Assembly (NCBI GenBank): GCA_030645815.1
Contig: JAUSMW010000036.1
Location: 1-50,386, forward strand
From: Candidatus Saccharimonadota bacterium
GTDB taxonomy: Bacteria; Patescibacteriota; Saccharimonadia; Saccharimonadales; Saccharimonadaceae
DNA length: 50,386 bases
Reading direction: 5' to 3'
The notes under the pieces are model-generated. The model searched no databases, was not told where the DNA came from, and worked only from the letters and a program-made list of their open reading frames with translations. Both the position numbers and the translations under genes were made by a program. Shown here in pieces: positions 48,237-50,386 of this stretch; the stretch's first letter is position 1, and every line of letters begins with the position of its first letter.

Positions 48237-48713
48237 ATGAAACTACCTACGGCTTCTTATCCAAAAAACAAACTTAGCACTCCGAAAATCTATTTCATCT
48301 ATGGTTTGGCTATAGTAATTATCATCATGGTTGTTTCACAACTAATGACAATAGAGAAATTCCTACCAATTATCGAAAACTATCAATTGCCCGGCGGCTC
48401 CCCAACTGCAAAAATCACTGTATTTTCCTTGGCGACTTCGGGTATTTTCTCACTCCCCTTTCTAATGAGAATGAGTTTGAGCCCACTATTTCGAATATGT
48501 AGTGCAATTTTACTAAACCTATATGGCGTTATTTGGCTCATGTTGGCTATGTGGATAGTAATTGCTAATCCACCACTCATCGGCATTGGTATATTTGGTG
48601 GACTACTAAAGTCGATACCGGGCGAGGTAGTCTTGCCGTTTGCAATCATACTACTGGCTAGTACTATTTTTGCCACCTGTTTGTTACGAAAAGATTTGAA
48701 ATTTAAACTATAG
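48237..48713 (+). CDS. Multi-TM membrane protein of unknown function
   Basis: ATG 48237 with TATAGT 7 nt upstream; four hydrophobic segments. Confidence 0.6.
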   Translation: MKLPTASYPKNKLSTPKIYFIYGLAIVIIIMVVSQLMTIEKFLPIIENYQLPGGSPTAKITVFSLATSGIFSLPFLMRMSLSPLFRICSAILLNLYGVIWLMLAMWIVIANPPLIGIGIFGGLLKSIPGEVVLPFAIILLASTIFATCLLRKDLKFKL

Positions 48714-48715
48714 TG

Positions 48716-50335
48716 TCATTCATTTTGTAAATCACGTCTAGAAAAGGCATAAAAACCAACTATTAGCAGAGCAATGCCACATGTGGCTATCTGCCAAAAT
48801 TGCATCCAATCCACTGTTTGCGCTGGGACGAGTGCGATTGGCTGCAACAATGATGTACTGTTGAGAATGTCTTTTGCTTTTTCATCACTAACGATTGTCG
48901 CAACTATCTGTTCTATAAACGACCAGGCGAGTAGTGTATAGAGTATCCAGGTTGCGAGGCGGGGTATGACACCAAATAGTGCGACACCTAGCCCTAGCAT
49001 GACGACAACAGGTGCCAGTAGGTTGAGTCCGTCAAACAACATAGTATGCAGACTAATATCAATGTCTTGTGATTTTGCAATTGCCCAGGTTGTAAAGTTC
49101 GATATCGTACAAAATATAACAGCCGACGCGATCAGTAACAGTACTCGCCCTGCTAGCCATTTGCTTCTTGAAACTTTGCGTACTAATAGATTATCTAGCA
49201 GGCCTTTTGCTTCCTCACCTCTCATACTTCCAACTCCCCAGATGGTCATAGCCATCAGCATCATTACGATTATCATTGATCCTACACTGATAAATGTCTC
49301 TTCGAGTGAAGGTCCATCACCACCTAGTGATTGGAGAAGAGTTGTTGCGGTCTCTTCGCCCCTAAATGCGTCGACTGCAGACTTTGTGAGGGCAACTATA
49401 ACAATTGCAAAAGAAAGCGTACCTGCAAACCACGCCAACATCACACCTCTTGTTTGACGGAAACTCATACTTAATGAATTTCCTAGTAGCAGGTAATGTG
49501 ATTTTGCTTTGTCATTTGCCTGTAGCACGCTACTGCCTAAGTCCCGACGACTGCTTACCCATATAGCCAATGTTGCAAAAATAATAGGAGTTATAACAAG
49601 CGGTAATATCCACAGTGGTTTATGGTCATACACCGGATGCATCTGATCAATCCAGCCGAACGGGGTAAAGTTTTTGAGCCAGTATACATCATGAATAATG
49701 TTACCGATCGATCTCATAAGCTCCAGAACGATGAGCGGTATAACCCCTAGTAGTATTGCTTTGCGACGGGTATCAGCCAGTTGCGAGGTAAAAGCACCTA
49801 TAGCAGCAAAAACTGCTGCATTAATAGTGAGCGCAAACGCAAAATATGCCGACTGACCGATTGATAAACCAATGTAATCTAATGTACCCGATGCTGCGAT
49901 AATCGCTGTCAAAATTAGGAACGATACAGTTAATCCACCCACTATGCCTAGTAATATTTCTATACCCATACGTGAAGTCGTTGTAGGTCCCGAGAGTAGT
50001 AGTTCGCTACGCCCCTCTTCCTCCTGGGCACGGAACATACGAGTCGTAAACAACAAACCCCATATACCCGCAATCAATGCCGACACAATACCATCACGGT
50101 AGTACATGTAACCAGCCGGTGTATCAGAGTGTGCAGGCTCACCATAAAACAGACCTATGGTTGGGTTTGCACCTAACACAGTTACTACTTTTGTCCGCTC
50201 AGCTTGAGTAGGGAAGGCGTTTTGCAAACCCACCCCCTGTATAACCGCTATTAGTCCCACCGCTACAGCAAATATAATTGCACCTCGCAGCATTTGCCGA
50301 AATGTAAAGCGGGCAATAGTCAGTTTGTGTTTCAT
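48716..50335 (-). CDS. ABC transporter permease (ABC-2/exporter-type, ~12 TM)
   Basis: Long polytopic protein with TTRMFRAQEEEGRSELLLSGP...SMRGEEAKGLLDNLLVRKVSRSKWLAGR, typical of ABC exporter permeases. Confidence 0.8.
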   Translation of the reverse strand: MKHKLTIARFTFRQMLRGAIIFAVAVGLIAVIQGVGLQNAFPTQAERTKVVTVLGANPTIGLFYGEPAHSDTPAGYMYYRDGIVSALIAGIWGLLFTTRMFRAQEEEGRSELLLSGPTTTSRMGIEILLGIVGGLTVSFLILTAIIAASGTLDYIGLSIGQSAYFAFALTINAAVFAAIGAFTSQLADTRRKAILLGVIPLIVLELMRSIGNIIHDVYWLKNFTPFGWIDQMHPVYDHKPLWILPLVITPIIFATLAIWVSSRRDLGSSVLQANDKAKSHYLLLGNSLSMSFRQTRGVMLAWFAGTLSFAIVIVALTKSAVDAFRGEETATTLLQSLGGDGPSLEETFISVGSMIIVMMLMAMTIWGVGSMRGEEAKGLLDNLLVRKVSRSKWLAGRVLLLIASAVIFCTISNFTTWAIAKSQDIDISLHTMLFDGLNLLAPVVVMLGLGVALFGVIPRLATWILYTLLAWSFIEQIVATIVSDEKAKDILNSTSLLQPIALVPAQTVDWMQFWQIATCGIALLIVGFYAFSRRDLQNE

Positions 50336-50386
50336 TTTCGTCTTTCAGTTTCTCCGTACAGTGACAAGAAAAGTTCTTCTAGTGAT
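50332..50386 (-). CDS. ABC transporter ATPase, C-terminal end (partial, runs off the right edge)
   Basis: The reverse strand reads SLEELFLSLYGETERRK-stop, typical ABC ATPase C-terminus; its TGA overlaps the permease ATG. Not in the ORF track. Confidence 0.7.
   Translation of the reverse strand, partial: SLEELFLSLYGETERRK

Noticed and set aside
1-50386. Alternative genetic code (UGA = Gly, as in Gracilibacteria/SR1).
   Set aside because: Several well-delimited genes (trhO, nusB, antisense-strand ABC genes) end in TGA at the expected C-terminus, and internal TGA is absent from conserved genes.
1-50386. CRISPR arrays, transposases, integrases, prophage.
   Set aside because: No regularly spaced repeats or recognisable mobile-element proteins; the holin-family protein is a stand-alone membrane protein, not phage context.

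Overview
This looks like an ordinary chromosomal stretch of a host-reduced bacterium, most consistent with Patescibacteria/CPR and probably Ca. Saccharibacteria (inferred from gene content only). It uses the standard code, with TGA as stop. Genes are dense, with frequent ATGA/TAATG overlaps. Recognised content: ABC transporters, trhO, uvrC, secG, a peptide-binding lipoprotein-like SBP, an FAD-linked oxidase, TPM/LemA, a membrane trypsin-like protease, hisS, tig, clpP, rpoB-rpoC, a type IV pilin-like protein, rpsL-rpsG-fusA, LemA-HtpX, ligA, MazG-like, RdgB-like, an RRM protein, murF-like, leuS, rpmF (48 aa, missing from the ORF track), nusB-Nudix-rnc, rpsP-khpA-trmD, and tRNA-Leu(TAG), tRNA-Val(TAC) and tRNA-Ala(GGC). 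I saw no mobile element, CRISPR array or rRNA. The main observations are: (1) a LeuRS with a complete Nudix domain (intact Nudix box) inserted in its CP1 editing domain; (2) a promoter- and terminator-bounded locus at 45.71-46.12 kb encoding two tandem aberrant tRNA-like RNAs, one with a G3:U70 Ala-type acceptor, degenerate D/T loops and about 53 extra nt, the other with an 18-nt anticodon loop that folds into a doubled stem; (3) loss of all Cys ligands of both RpoC zinc sites and of the LigA zinc finger; (4) a promoter- and terminator-bounded ~130-nt structured ncRNA candidate at 37.89-38.02 kb; (5) repeated placement of TATAAT 6-14 nt before ATG, implying widespread leaderless or near-leaderless mRNAs.
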